From NCBI RefSeq assembly GCF_004208415.1, contig NZ_CP035758.1, positions 9,238,001-9,302,000 of the forward strand: 64,000 nucleotides of DNA, written 5' to 3'. How positions within the stretch are numbered: the stretch's first letter is position 1; each line of letters opens with the position of its first letter. The notes beneath the pieces are model-generated. The model worked only from the letters and a program-made list of their open reading frames with translations. It was not told where the DNA came from and did no database searches. Made by a program: the position numbers and the translations under genes. This DNA comes from Ktedonosporobacter rubrisoli (GTDB taxonomy: Bacteria; Chloroflexota; Ktedonobacteria; Ktedonobacterales; Ktedonobacteraceae). Of the stretch, positions 44,515 through 52,147 are shown in pieces.

Positions 44515-45348
44515 CTAGAACGGTGAAATAAAAGACACTGCAAAGACTATAGCACAGGCGATGATGGTCGTGATAAGCACAAATGCATCATAGCGCTGGA
44601 TGCGCAATGCACGGCGTTTGGTGCGCTTCTGGCCGGGGCGGCCATAGCAGCGGGCCTCCATAGCTGTGCTAAGAACGTTGGCTCGTTGGAAGCCACTGAC
44701 AAAGAGCGGCACAAAGAGGGGAGCAAGTTTTCTGGCTCGCTGGAAAACGTTACCCTGGTCAAAACGAACTCCACGGGCCGACTGGGCCTTAATCAAGCGT
44801 TCCACCTCTGTAACAAAAATAGGAACAAACTTAAAGGCAATGACCAGTACCATAGTGAAGGCTCCAACCGGAATACGCAACTTCTGCAAAGGCGCGAGAA
44901 GCGCATCCATGCCATCAGTGAGGTCTACCATAGAGGTAGTGAACATCAACATAGAGACCAGGTAGTAGAGAAAAAGCACACGGATCATCACCAGCGTACT
45001 GGTAATAATGCCCTCTTTAGAGATACTTATAAATAACCAGTGCCAATAGACTGTCTGATGCTGATCCGGCGCGTAATAGAAAGCTATCTCGATGATATAG
45101 ATAACTACCAGGAACCACAAAAAAGGCTTAAAGCTACCCAGTACATACGATGTTGAGATGCGAGATTGGCGTTGGATTACGACACAGAAGAGCAAGAAAA
45201 TGGCGAAAGAGACAAAGCTGCTCGCGATTGATGTCAAAGCGATGAGCAGGACCGCACAGATAAGCTTTGTGCGAGGGTCCATGCGGGATAGAGGGGAGCC
45301 ATTATTGATGTATTGGCCAAAGGTAATGTTGCGGGACAGTTCAATCAT
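44515..45348 (-). CDS. ecfT: ECF transporter transmembrane component EcfT
   Basis: The 277-residue scaffold subunit of an energy-coupling-factor importer. Hydrophobic helices are followed by the two conserved coupling motifs with Ala-Arg-Gly type cores, KAQSARGVRFD near 190 and MEARCYGRPG near 228, which dock into the ATPase grooves. RMDPRTKLICAVLL near 22-35 is the family's N-terminal block. The start overlaps the EcfA2 stop by 4 nt. All four ECF parts are encoded together with a dedicated substrate component, so this is a group-I ECF system rather than a shared group-II module. Confidence 0.92.
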   Translation of the reverse strand: MIELSRNITFGQYINNGSPLSRMDPRTKLICAVLLIALTSIASSFVSFAIFLLFCVVIQRQSRISTSYVLGSFKPFLWFLVVIYIIEIAFYYAPDQHQTVYWHWLFISISKEGIITSTLVMIRVLFLYYLVSMLMFTTSMVDLTDGMDALLAPLQKLRIPVGAFTMVLVIAFKFVPIFVTEVERLIKAQSARGVRFDQGNVFQRARKLAPLFVPLFVSGFQRANVLSTAMEARCYGRPGQKRTKRRALRIQRYDAFVLITTIIACAIVFAVSFISPF

Positions 45349-46232
45349 GGCGCTTTTATCCCCCTGTTCTTGAAGATGGGAGCAATGATAGTCTGTTTAC
45401 TAATCTCGGCCTCCAGCTCGTCGAGGGTTAAAACATTGGTGCGCATGGCTGGCATAATCTCTCGTAGGGAGAGCGCGATGCTGGCAGCCTCGGGCATGGC
45501 GATATCGAGGGCGGTGAGCTCATGAGCATAGGTGAGAATCTCGCTGGGCGTACCGCTAAAGGCCAGGTTTCCGCGATCAAGCACATGAATAACATCGGCC
45601 AGGTGAACCACTTCGTCAAGGCTGCTAGAGATATAGATAATCGTGAGATTATGCCGTTGCTTAAGCGTGACGATTAAATCCAGGAGCTCGCGGCGCCCGC
45701 GCGGGTCCAGGCCTGCGGTTGGCTCGTCGAAAACTATCACCTGCGGCTGTAAGGCTAGCACGCCGGCAATGGCCACGCGCCTTTTCTGGCCGCCGCTGAG
45801 CGCATATGTATAGCGACTGCGAAAATCTTCGTAGGGTAGCCCGACAGCTTCCAAGGATTCTTGCACAAGGCGGCGCGATTCCGCCAGGGGCACATTCCGG
45901 CGCCGCGGACCAAAGGAGACATCCTTACCGACTGTCTCCTCAAAAATCTGAGCTTCGGGAGACTGAAATACAATGCCTACAGCTGTGCGTATCCGCTCGA
46001 CATCAAAAGAAGAGCTACCCACATCAGCCCCTTCAAAGAAGAAGGTTCCAGGAGATGGCTTGATGAGCCCGGCCAGAACATCCACAATCGTGGATTTACC
46101 GGCCTTTGTTGGACCTACCAGCGCGGTGGTTTGGCCCGCGGCAATGGAAAGCGAAAGCCCCCGCAAAGCCTCAGCTGCAAAGGGCGTGCCGCGCAGGTAG
46201 GTGTGAGATAGATTCCTTAGTTCGAAGAGCAT
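45345..46232 (-). CDS. ecfA2: ECF transporter ATPase EcfA2
   Basis: 295-residue energy-coupling ATPase. Walker A is LVGPTKAGKSTIVD (with Lys where the usual Gly or Ser stands), Q-loop IVFQSPEAQIFEETV, signature LSGGQKRRVAIAGVL, Walker B VIVFDEPTAGLDPRG. The switch position reads YISSSLDEVVHLA, with Ser instead of the usual His, so it may be the catalytically weaker partner. It overlaps EcfA1 by 16 nt and EcfT by 4 nt. It pairs with the next ATPase to form the A-A' dimer. Confidence 0.92.
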   Translation of the reverse strand: MLFELRNLSHTYLRGTPFAAEALRGLSLSIAAGQTTALVGPTKAGKSTIVDVLAGLIKPSPGTFFFEGADVGSSSFDVERIRTAVGIVFQSPEAQIFEETVGKDVSFGPRRRNVPLAESRRLVQESLEAVGLPYEDFRSRYTYALSGGQKRRVAIAGVLALQPQVIVFDEPTAGLDPRGRRELLDLIVTLKQRHNLTIIYISSSLDEVVHLADVIHVLDRGNLAFSGTPSEILTYAHELTALDIAMPEAASIALSLREIMPAMRTNVLTLDELEAEISKQTIIAPIFKNRGIKAP

Positions 46233-47056
46233 AGGCCCGCCTTTAATTGTTCAGTAGAGAGTACGACCCTGGGAAGACTTGTCCAGCCCCTGCTGTATAG
46301 GCGTTGCCCCAGCCGCGTGACCATGGGTACATCTAAGCCAACCTCATGCAGTTCATCGGCATGGGCGAAGACTGTTGCCGGCGTGCCATCCATCAATATC
46401 TGACCCTGGTGCATGACGATGACACGATCGAAATCGGTAATCTCATGCATGAAGTGAGTTATGTGGATGACCGTAATGCCGTTCTCGCGTGTGAGCCGAT
46501 GGGCGGTCTGTAAGAGGTTGCGCGCTGTATGACCCGAGATCATTGTCGTTGGTTCGTCCAGGAGCAAATAACGTGGGCGCATGGCCAGGACGCCAGCGAT
46601 AGCAACTCGTTGTTTTTGCCCTACAGATAGCTCGCTCACCGCCATCTGTGCATACTGTTCTATGCCAAGCAGTGACATCGCTTCAGTGATGCGTTCTTCG
46701 ATCTCGGCGCGTGGCAGGCCGAGGTTTTCAGGGCCGAAAGCGATATCATCGATAACCGTGTTGGCGACGAGCTGATCATCAGGATTCTGGAAGACGATGC
46801 CGACGCGCTGGCGTATAGTCCACAGGTCCTCGCCTTTGGAATCTGTGCTGAGGCCGTCGATCTGTACGGAGCCGCTTTGTGGGTGCAAAATAGCGGCGAG
46901 GAGCTTGGTCAGAGTGCTTTTGCCTGATCCGTTATGGCCGATGATGGCTACTGTCTGACCAGCTTCGATGCGAAGCGTGACATCGCGCAGGGCAGGGGGA
47001 GCATCTTGCTCCCCTTGCAAACTGTAGTTGAATGTAACGTTGTTGACTTCTATCAT
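46217..47056 (-). CDS. ecfA1: ECF transporter ATPase EcfA1
   Basis: 279-residue energy-coupling ATPase. Walker A is IIGHNGSGKSTLTKL, Q-loop IVFQNPDDQLVANTV (the QNPD form is characteristic of ECF ATPases), signature LSVGQKQRVAIAGVL, Walker B YLLLDEPTTMISGH. The switch His is in VIHITHFMHEI. The D-loop MISGH departs from the usual SALDP pattern. It starts 2 bp after the substrate-component stop with only a weak ribosome site, so translation is probably coupled. With EcfA2 it forms the motor of the importer. Confidence 0.92.
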   Translation of the reverse strand: MIEVNNVTFNYSLQGEQDAPPALRDVTLRIEAGQTVAIIGHNGSGKSTLTKLLAAILHPQSGSVQIDGLSTDSKGEDLWTIRQRVGIVFQNPDDQLVANTVIDDIAFGPENLGLPRAEIEERITEAMSLLGIEQYAQMAVSELSVGQKQRVAIAGVLAMRPRYLLLDEPTTMISGHTARNLLQTAHRLTRENGITVIHITHFMHEITDFDRVIVMHQGQILMDGTPATVFAHADELHEVGLDVPMVTRLGQRLYSRGWTSLPRVVLSTEQLKAGLCSSN

Positions 47057-47058
47057 AG

Positions 47059-47658
47059 CTAATAAGGCAGTTCTTCGCGTGGCTTTGTGTCAGGAGCACG
47101 TACCAGGCGTGATTCAAGAATGTAGAAGATTCGAGCCAGAATAACTGTCAGGATTGCGGCAATCACAGATTCCACAACCGCCTGCGGGATAATGGGAAGC
47201 ACTGCTACAGGTGGCAGATAGCCACGTGCAACGGCCAGACCCAGGACGAGAACTGTGTTGGTAGCTGATCCTAAGAAGCCGGCGACGACTGCTGCTACAT
47301 CGCGATTGAGGCCCTTGAGACCAGCGAAAACAGCCCAGGACACCAGACCAATAAATAAGCGTGGAACGATGGCAACGATCGGGTCTTTAAATAAAGGCGT
47401 GGTTGCGCGCAAGAAACTGAGTATGCCGAAGACAAGACCGGAAAAGATGCCGACAACCGGCCCGGCCACAACACCGCCAAGAATGGTAGGAATGTGTTCT
47501 GTGGTGGCGTTCCCTGCCATTGTCGGGATGGGAATAAATCCGAGACCTGGGACAACTCCCAGAATGATCGTAATAGCCGCGAGTACACCTGCAATGACAA
47601 TCCGCTCTGTGGTAATGGTCCAGGGACTAGTAGAGGAGCCTACGGTTGCTTTGCTCAA
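47059..47658 (-). CDS. ECF transporter substrate-specific (S) component
   Basis: 199-residue hydrophobic protein with about six helices, the plan of ECF S components. The start codon is TTG with AAGGAG 9-10 nt upstream, so it is accepted. RIVIAGVLAAITIILGVVPGLGFIPIP forms helix 1, and TTEHIPTILGGVVAGPVVGIFSGLVFG is the polar loop and helix 2-3 region that would carry the ligand contacts. I cannot name the vitamin: it is not obviously BioY, RibU, ThiT or CbiM. Being first in the operon, with dedicated ATPases and EcfT, it decides the substrate, probably something the M20 enzyme then hydrolyses. Confidence 0.85.
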   Translation of the reverse strand: MSKATVGSSTSPWTITTERIVIAGVLAAITIILGVVPGLGFIPIPTMAGNATTEHIPTILGGVVAGPVVGIFSGLVFGILSFLRATTPLFKDPIVAIVPRLFIGLVSWAVFAGLKGLNRDVAAVVAGFLGSATNTVLVLGLAVARGYLPPVAVLPIIPQAVVESVIAAILTVILARIFYILESRLVRAPDTKPREELPY

Positions 47659-47739
47659 GTTTGATACTCCTTTTTTAGTATGAGGGAATGACGTGTATCA
47701 AGATAAGTCGGGCGTAATAACGATTAGGGATGCTTGGCG

Positions 47740-47760
47740 AAAAGTGTGAGGTACACTTTT
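47740..47760 (-). other. Leader hairpin of the ECF operon
   Basis: AAAAGTGT-GAGGT-ACACTTTT, a perfect 8-bp stem in the 170-nt untranslated leader of the ECF operon (about 47659-47828). Leaders of vitamin transporters often hold riboswitches, but I cannot match this one to TPP, FMN, cobalamin, preQ1, THF or Moco folds by eye. Confidence 0.4.
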
Positions 47761-47834
47761 TCAAAAAGACGCACTACATTGGAAAAGATCTATTCTCACC
47801 CCCTTCGTACACAAGAGGTTAAGATGATGCTCAT

Positions 47835-47863
47835 AGTATACTGATTTGATTTTGGAGTGTCAA
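47835..47863 (-). promoter_or_regulatory. Sigma-70 promoter of the ECF operon
   Basis: On the minus strand TTGACA (47858-47863), a 17-nt spacer and TATACT (47835-47840). This is the closest to consensus of the window's promoters and lies about 175 bp upstream of the S-component start. It fits a seven-gene transcript running to the terminator at 40566-40601. Confidence 0.75.
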
Positions 47864-47871
47864 GAAATTTA

Positions 47872-47907
47872 CGAGCCGCTTGCTTTTATCTTAAAGGAAG
47901 CAGCTCG
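47872..47907 (-). terminator. Terminator after rpiA
   Basis: CGAGCCGCTT and AAGCAGCTCG pair over 10 positions with one mismatch (16-nt loop), 70 bp past the rpiA stop and 9 bp before the ECF -35 box. The minus strand continues TAAATTTCTT. It would isolate rpiA from the ECF operon. Confidence 0.5.
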
Positions 47908-47976
47908 TGAAAAACTAGCACTGTTTCTAATTGGATGAGGTGAACAAAGAGAAGAATGTAAAGTGAAGCCATAGTT

Positions 47977-48684
47977 TTAAGCACGGGGTGGGGAGATAGT
48001 CTTAACCCCGGTGGGACCGGCAACTATAGCGCTTTGCGCCATGTGGAGGAAGAGTCCCGTCTCTACAACTCCCACGATCTGCTGCATATGGGCATCTAGC
48101 TCAGCCGGATTGCTGATGCCCTGCGGGAAGGAACAATCAAAGATGAGGTTATGATTTTCCGAAATAAAAACCTTACCTTCATGCTGCCGAAGTTGCACAG
48201 AGGCCCCAAGGGCTTCCAGCTGTCTGCGTACTGGCGTGGCTGCGAAAGGGATAACCTCAACCGGAACGGGGAAGTGCAGCCCCAAGCGCTCAACCAGCTT
48301 GCTTTCATCAGCAATGACCACAAAGCGTCGCGAAGCTGTGGCCACAATTTTCTCGCGTAAGAGAGCCCCGCCGCCGCCCTTAATGAGTTGTAGCTGTGGA
48401 TCGATCTCGTCTGCGCCATCGATACAGAGATCAATCTCTTGATGCTCATCAAGGGTAGTAATGGGGATGCCGAGATTGCTAGCAAGAGTTTTGCTGGTCT
48501 CCGAGGATGGTATGGCCCCCACGATATGCAAGCCAGCCTGAATGCGGCGGGCCAGGGCTTGAATGAGAAAATTAGCGGTTGAGCCGGTTCCAAGCCCAAT
48601 GACCATATCGTTCTCTACTAACTGGGCCGCAGCCTCCCCTGCTGCCTGCTTCCAGGGATCTTGCTGAATATCGTGCCGCTTCAT
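47977..48684 (-). CDS. rpiA: Ribose-5-phosphate isomerase A
   Basis: Cytoplasmic pentose-phosphate enzyme (235 aa) interconverting ribose-5-phosphate and ribulose-5-phosphate. The RpiA marks are complete: VIGLGTGSTANF (29-40), DGADEIDPQLQLIKGGGGALLREKI (about 89-113, with the catalytic Asp and Glu), and GCSFPQ-like DCSFPQGI near 184. AAGGAG lies 9-10 nt upstream of the ATG. A structured repeat (48710-48878) fills its leader and an extended -10 promoter lies just beyond. It is a single-gene unit. Confidence 0.96.
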   Translation of the reverse strand: MKRHDIQQDPWKQAAGEAAAQLVENDMVIGLGTGSTANFLIQALARRIQAGLHIVGAIPSSETSKTLASNLGIPITTLDEHQEIDLCIDGADEIDPQLQLIKGGGGALLREKIVATASRRFVVIADESKLVERLGLHFPVPVEVIPFAATPVRRQLEALGASVQLRQHEGKVFISENHNLIFDCSFPQGISNPAELDAHMQQIVGVVETGLFLHMAQSAIVAGPTGVKTISPPRA

Positions 48685-48709
48685 CCAAAACGCTCCTTAG
48701 TTCTCTAGT

Positions 48710-48878
48710 GTTCCGTCAAGGTTGACGTGATGCGTGAAACCAGCGGGGATGCAAAGGGCGACCGCCCCTTGACTGGGGCTTGGAGGCTACATCGCGATCT
48801 AGCGAATTGGCCCCATTCCTCCCCATTCCCCTGCCGCCCGCAGGCGGCGCCCTCGTCAAACGAAGTCTGACAAAGCAT
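48710..48878 (-). repeat. Structured repeat element, copy A (rpiA leader)
   Basis: About 165 bp resembling 54918-55070. Shared blocks include AGCGGGGATGCA, CCCCTTGACTGGG, AGGCGGCGC and a terminal GTCA-rich hairpin. In minus-strand RNA the hairpin GTCAGAC-TTC-GTTTGAC pairs fully with one G-U. Other stems are GCCGCC-TGCG-GGCGGC, GCCCC-AGTCAA-GGGGC and GGGCG-GT-CGCCC. It lies 26 nt before the rpiA ATG and just downstream of a promoter, so it is probably transcribed as leader RNA. A frame open across it (48705-48923) is not a gene. Confidence 0.65.
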
Positions 48879-48893
48879 CGGGTTACTGGATCG

Positions 48894-48923
48894 AGTATAG
48901 CACGTTGGCCGGGAAAACTTCAA
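48894..48923 (-). promoter_or_regulatory. rpiA promoter (extended -10)
   Basis: On the minus strand TTGAAG (48918-48923), an 18-nt spacer, and TATACT (48894-48899) preceded by TGC, an extended -10. The predicted start near 48887 puts repeat copy A inside the rpiA leader. Confidence 0.5.
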
Positions 48924-48967
48924 ATGAGGAAGGGGTCAGATGTGGCATGGTACCTGTTTGCAATCTC

Positions 48968-48998
48968 TTGCTATCTCTAGAGTGTCGTGATACACTCT
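48968..48998 (+). promoter_or_regulatory. Candidate promoter and operator of the response-regulator gene
   Basis: TTGCTA (48968-48973), 17 nt, TACACT (48991-48996), about 125 bp before the ATG at 49122. Each box matches four of six consensus positions. The dyad AGAGTGT-CGTGAT-ACACTCT (48979-48998) overlaps the spacer and -10 and could be a repressor site. Confidence 0.35.
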
Positions 48999-49121
48999 TC
49001 AAAGTAATTGCAAAAATGGCGATAAAGGGGACCTATCAAGCTTGTTCTCGGACACAAATTGCACGAGATTCTGAGTTGACAGGGTTGGAGCAGGCCAGAA
49101 CTGTTTCAGGTGGAAGTAAAG

Positions 49122-50939
49122 ATGTCTGATGTTTCGCGTATTTTCCTGGTTGAGGGTGAAGAAGGCCTCAACCGAAGCATGGTCAACTCTCTCCGCAAAG
49201 ATGGCTATTTTGTGCAGGGGGTGGCAAGTGGGGCTGATGCTATGCGCGCTCTTTGGGCAGAAGAATATAATGTGGTAATATGCGACCTGAGAACGCCGGG
49301 GGTTGATGGCCTGGAGATGCTTCAGTGGCTGCGTGTGTTTCATCCTCATACACGCATTATTATAATTGGGGAACCTGGTTCAGAGGCGACGCGGATGCAA
49401 ATGCTGGAAAGTGGCGCATCAAGTTATCTGGAGAAGCCTCTGGATTTTCGCATGCTTAAGGAAGAGCTGCGCCGTCTTCTGCAACAGCCTGGTTTCTCGG
49501 CGAGCCTGGATTCCTTTGATCTCTTAGATGTCATCCAGATTATTACGATGGGACGCAATAATATTGCCTTGCTGGTGAGCACCGGATTAGAGGAGCAAGG
49601 TATGCTGCGTTTTCAGAATGGTGAACTAGTCTGGGCTGAGTATGGTACTCTGCGCGGGGAAGAGGCTTTTTTTGCCTTAGCCGCGCACAAAAATGGGACG
49701 GTAGTTCATCAGCCCTGGCACGGCTCAACCGGTAAGAATGTGACGCAGCCGCTCTCTCGCTTGATCCTTCAGGCTTTGCAGTATCGCACAAAAGCGAATA
49801 TGGAGCAGCAGAGCGGGGAACAGCAATCAGCGCCTACGGCTTCACTATTTGACATGGAGGAAAGCGACGAGAATCCTTTTGCTATGTTTGCGGAACCGAC
49901 CAGCCAGCCAGCCGACTCCATAGAAGCGTTTTCACAGCCTATGCCTGTTATTTCTGATCAGGGCGCATCTGTCCCATCTGAGCCGGTTAAGGAATGGTGG
50001 GAAAAGACGGGAACGTTGCCGGCTATAGGGAAGAGTGAGGGGAATACTTCTTCGGCCAACACAAATCCTTTTGCCGCCTTTTCTTTTGATATAGGCTCTC
50101 TTACCCAAAATATTCAAGGTGCAGAGAACGCTTCCGCGAACCTCCCGGTATCCCCTGCCGAGCAACAGTTAGATTTGCCATCCTGGCTTACTGATCAGCC
50201 TACCTCATCGAGCCTACCATCTGTCTCGCCTTCGGGGCTTACCAGCTCTGCGCATATACCTGCAGCTCCTCCGGCGCAGGCCGCACCTGAGTGGCAGTTG
50301 CCGCCCCGCTCCTTCCAGGAGGCGGAGGCTATGAGACCCGGACCAAATGTAGGTCAGCAGATGCCTCTTTCTACAGATACGAGTATGCGGCGGGTTGTGG
50401 GACCAGGGCGCCAGGCCTCGGAGCCGCTCAACTGGCCAAATTCTACGGGCAGCTCGCCGGCGGTAAGGCCGGGCAGGCAAATCAGCGAACCTCTTACTTC
50501 TTTATCTCATGGGCAGGAATATAGCCCGAGTCTCTCGGATGCCACAGCCACAAATCTACCACGTATGCCCAAAACGAGCTATAATTACAGTGCACTTGTT
50601 TCTGCCTTGCAGACGCTGGGTTACTCGATTACTGGATTTATCGCGGCCGCCGTGGTAAATCTTGAAGGGCAGCCTGTGGCTCAGGTTGCCGTTGACGATA
50701 TGGATATCTCGGGGATGTGCCTGCAGTTTAGCGCTATCCTGAAGAATATCTCTGCACTTGGGCAGGGCAAGTATGAGGATACTGTCATCACTATGGCGCA
50801 GCGGCGAATATTTATGCGCCTTATCGACAATGGGAGCCAGGCTTTCCAGGTGCTGATTACTACGCGCGAGGCAAATACTGCCGAGAGCCTGGAAGTTATG
50901 GCTAACGTAGAGGGCGCGCTAAGTGCAGCCTTGCGCTGA
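49122..50939 (+). CDS. Response regulator with DUF4388 and Roadblock/LC7 domains
   Basis: 605 residues from the ATG at 49122 (AGGTGG 8 nt upstream). A receiver domain (3-120) keeps the phospho-acceptor Asp55 in VVICDLRTPG and Lys105 in YLEKPL, but the usual Asp pair is Glu/Gly/Glu (LVEGEEG) and the Thr/Ser switch position is Gly, so phosphorylation may be altered. A DUF4388 (PATAN) domain follows (about 125-215; SLDSFDLLDVIQIITMGRNNIALLV). Then comes a 270-residue Pro/Ser/Gln-rich linker and a C-terminal Roadblock/LC7 domain (about 490-603; ITGFIAAAVVNLEGQPVAQVAVDD), typical of GTPase-regulating proteins. A tiny membrane protein follows by 44 bp. It probably links a signal to small-GTPase or polarity control, but no GTPase gene is in the window. 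Confidence 0.88.
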   Translation: MSDVSRIFLVEGEEGLNRSMVNSLRKDGYFVQGVASGADAMRALWAEEYNVVICDLRTPGVDGLEMLQWLRVFHPHTRIIIIGEPGSEATRMQMLESGASSYLEKPLDFRMLKEELRRLLQQPGFSASLDSFDLLDVIQIITMGRNNIALLVSTGLEEQGMLRFQNGELVWAEYGTLRGEEAFFALAAHKNGTVVHQPWHGSTGKNVTQPLSRLILQALQYRTKANMEQQSGEQQSAPTASLFDMEESDENPFAMFAEPTSQPADSIEAFSQPMPVISDQGASVPSEPVKEWWEKTGTLPAIGKSEGNTSSANTNPFAAFSFDIGSLTQNIQGAENASANLPVSPAEQQLDLPSWLTDQPTSSSLPSVSPSGLTSSAHIPAAPPAQAAPEWQLPPRSFQEAEAMRPGPNVGQQMPLSTDTSMRRVVGPGRQASEPLNWPNSTGSSPAVRPGRQISEPLTSLSHGQEYSPSLSDATATNLPRMPKTSYNYSALVSALQTLGYSITGFIAAAVVNLEGQPVAQVAVDDMDISGMCLQFSAILKNISALGQGKYEDTVITMAQRRIFMRLIDNGSQAFQVLITTREANTAESLEVMANVEGALSAALR

Positions 50940-50983
50940 TTGCTGAGCAACTTAGTGGCTTTACATGTGGAGTAAAAGGTTTT

Positions 50984-51112
50984 ATGAGCGACAAGCCGGT
51001 AAAACGCGAGATAACTGAAGAGGAAAAGAATAATAACCGCTTTTCGTTTATTGTGGGCATCTTCATCGCCCTGGCGATTATTATCCTTTTTACCATCTTC
51101 TTTAACACTTAA
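50984..51112 (+). CDS. Small single-helix membrane protein (42 aa)
   Basis: A short gene. The hydrophilic, charged N-terminus (MSDKPVKREITEEEKNNN) is followed by one clean membrane helix (SFIVGIFIALAIIILFTIFF, about 21-40) and ends NT. AAGG lies 5-6 nt before the ATG. It is 44 bp downstream of the response regulator and its stop is 5 bp from the convergent pspA stop. The amphipathic/charged head plus single helix looks like a membrane micropeptide, cytoplasm-in. It may modify or localise the response regulator, or act with the PspA-flotillin system beside it. No family name. Confidence 0.65.
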   Translation: MSDKPVKREITEEEKNNNRFSFIVGIFIALAIIILFTIFFNT

Positions 51113-51117
51113 ACCAA

Positions 51118-51981
51118 TCAATCCTTTGAGGTAACATCAGGAGAGAAGTCGAGCAACTTCCGCAAGTATTGGGCATCCTGGGTCCGCGTTGGGTGTGCAG
51201 AAGGTGCGTTTTGAGCGGGATTCTCTTTTTCCTTCTTACGTGCAGGTTCTCCAGGGCGTGGCTGAGGCTGGATGAGGGGAGATATGTGAGGATGGCCCTC
51301 TTGTAGCAGAGGGGGTTCCTGCTCAGGTTGGTATCTTGCCTTCATCTCATTGAGTCGCCGTTCAACAAACTGTTCCTCAGAAAGTTCTTCCAACTGTGTA
51401 TCGAGATTCTGCTTATGCAGTTCTGCCTGTGCACGAGCCCGTGCCTGGGCTTTTAAGATGGCCTCCCGCGCCCTTGCTGCTCGGGGAGTATCTTTGCCCT
51501 CGCCTGCCTTACTAAGCGTCTCGTAGACAGTTTGTTGAAGAAGAGCGCTACGCCTCTGCGTGACAAGAATATCAATGTTGGTCTCGACTTCAGCAATTTT
51601 GGCTTCGAGCCGGCGCAGGGCACTGCGCATGGTGGTTACTAGCTGATCCTGGGCCTTTTTTTGTTGCTGATAGCGCTGGTATTGCTTATCGAGGTCAACG
51701 TAGTGCATAAGTGCAGCTCGTGCGGCATCATAATTTCCTTGTTGGACCGCCTGCTCCGCCTTTTCCTGCCATTTTTCGGCTTCTGCTTTTTTATCCTCAC
51801 TACGTTTTTGCAACTTATGGCCTTCAGCAATAGCCGTGGCAACCTGTGTCTTGACCTGCACGAGTTGGTTGCGCATATCAAGCTGTAGTTGCCGCAAGAC
51901 TTTTTCTGGATCATCTGACTGCTCAACAACCGAGTTAAGATTGGTGCGTAGCAAGGTGAGCACACGTTCCAACAGATTCAT
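51118..51981 (-). CDS. PspA/IM30-family membrane-stress protein
   Basis: 287 residues, nearly all helical with long coiled coils. The N-terminus NLLERVLTLLRTNLNSVVEQSDDPEKVL is the amphipathic membrane-binding helix and Asp-Pro-Glu block of PspA/Vipp1 proteins. The central hairpin QEKAEQAVQQGNYDAARAALMHYVDLDKQYQRYQQQKKAQ is typical. The C-terminal 70 residues are Pro/Glu-rich and disordered. AGGAG lies about 8 nt before the ATG. It is the last gene of a PspA-flotillin-YqiJ-type operon, so membrane maintenance at flotillin patches is the likely role. No PspF-type regulator is here. Confidence 0.9.
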   Translation of the reverse strand: MNLLERVLTLLRTNLNSVVEQSDDPEKVLRQLQLDMRNQLVQVKTQVATAIAEGHKLQKRSEDKKAEAEKWQEKAEQAVQQGNYDAARAALMHYVDLDKQYQRYQQQKKAQDQLVTTMRSALRRLEAKIAEVETNIDILVTQRRSALLQQTVYETLSKAGEGKDTPRAARAREAILKAQARARAQAELHKQNLDTQLEELSEEQFVERRLNEMKARYQPEQEPPLLQEGHPHISPLIQPQPRPGEPARKKEKENPAQNAPSAHPTRTQDAQYLRKLLDFSPDVTSKD

Positions 51982-52147
51982 AAGCTATGCTCCTAAAAAT
52001 ATGCTCCATCATGTAATAGTTTTTACTCGAAATAAGGAGCTGGGAGCTGCAGCGCTCACCTGAAACAGGGGAAGGCTGCAGCCTCCAGGCACTTTCTGGA
52101 AAGGTGGGCACAGAGGAGAACATGCTTCTCTGTGCCTGCCCTGGAGA

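Noticed and set aside
47659..47828. TPP, FMN, cobalamin or preQ1 riboswitch in the ECF leader
   Set aside because: None of their conserved cores could be found by eye.
48705..48923. 72-codon frame, similar in layout to one at 54891-55109
   Set aside because: Both cover the two copies of the structured repeat; the weak protein similarity comes from DNA similarity, not from coding.
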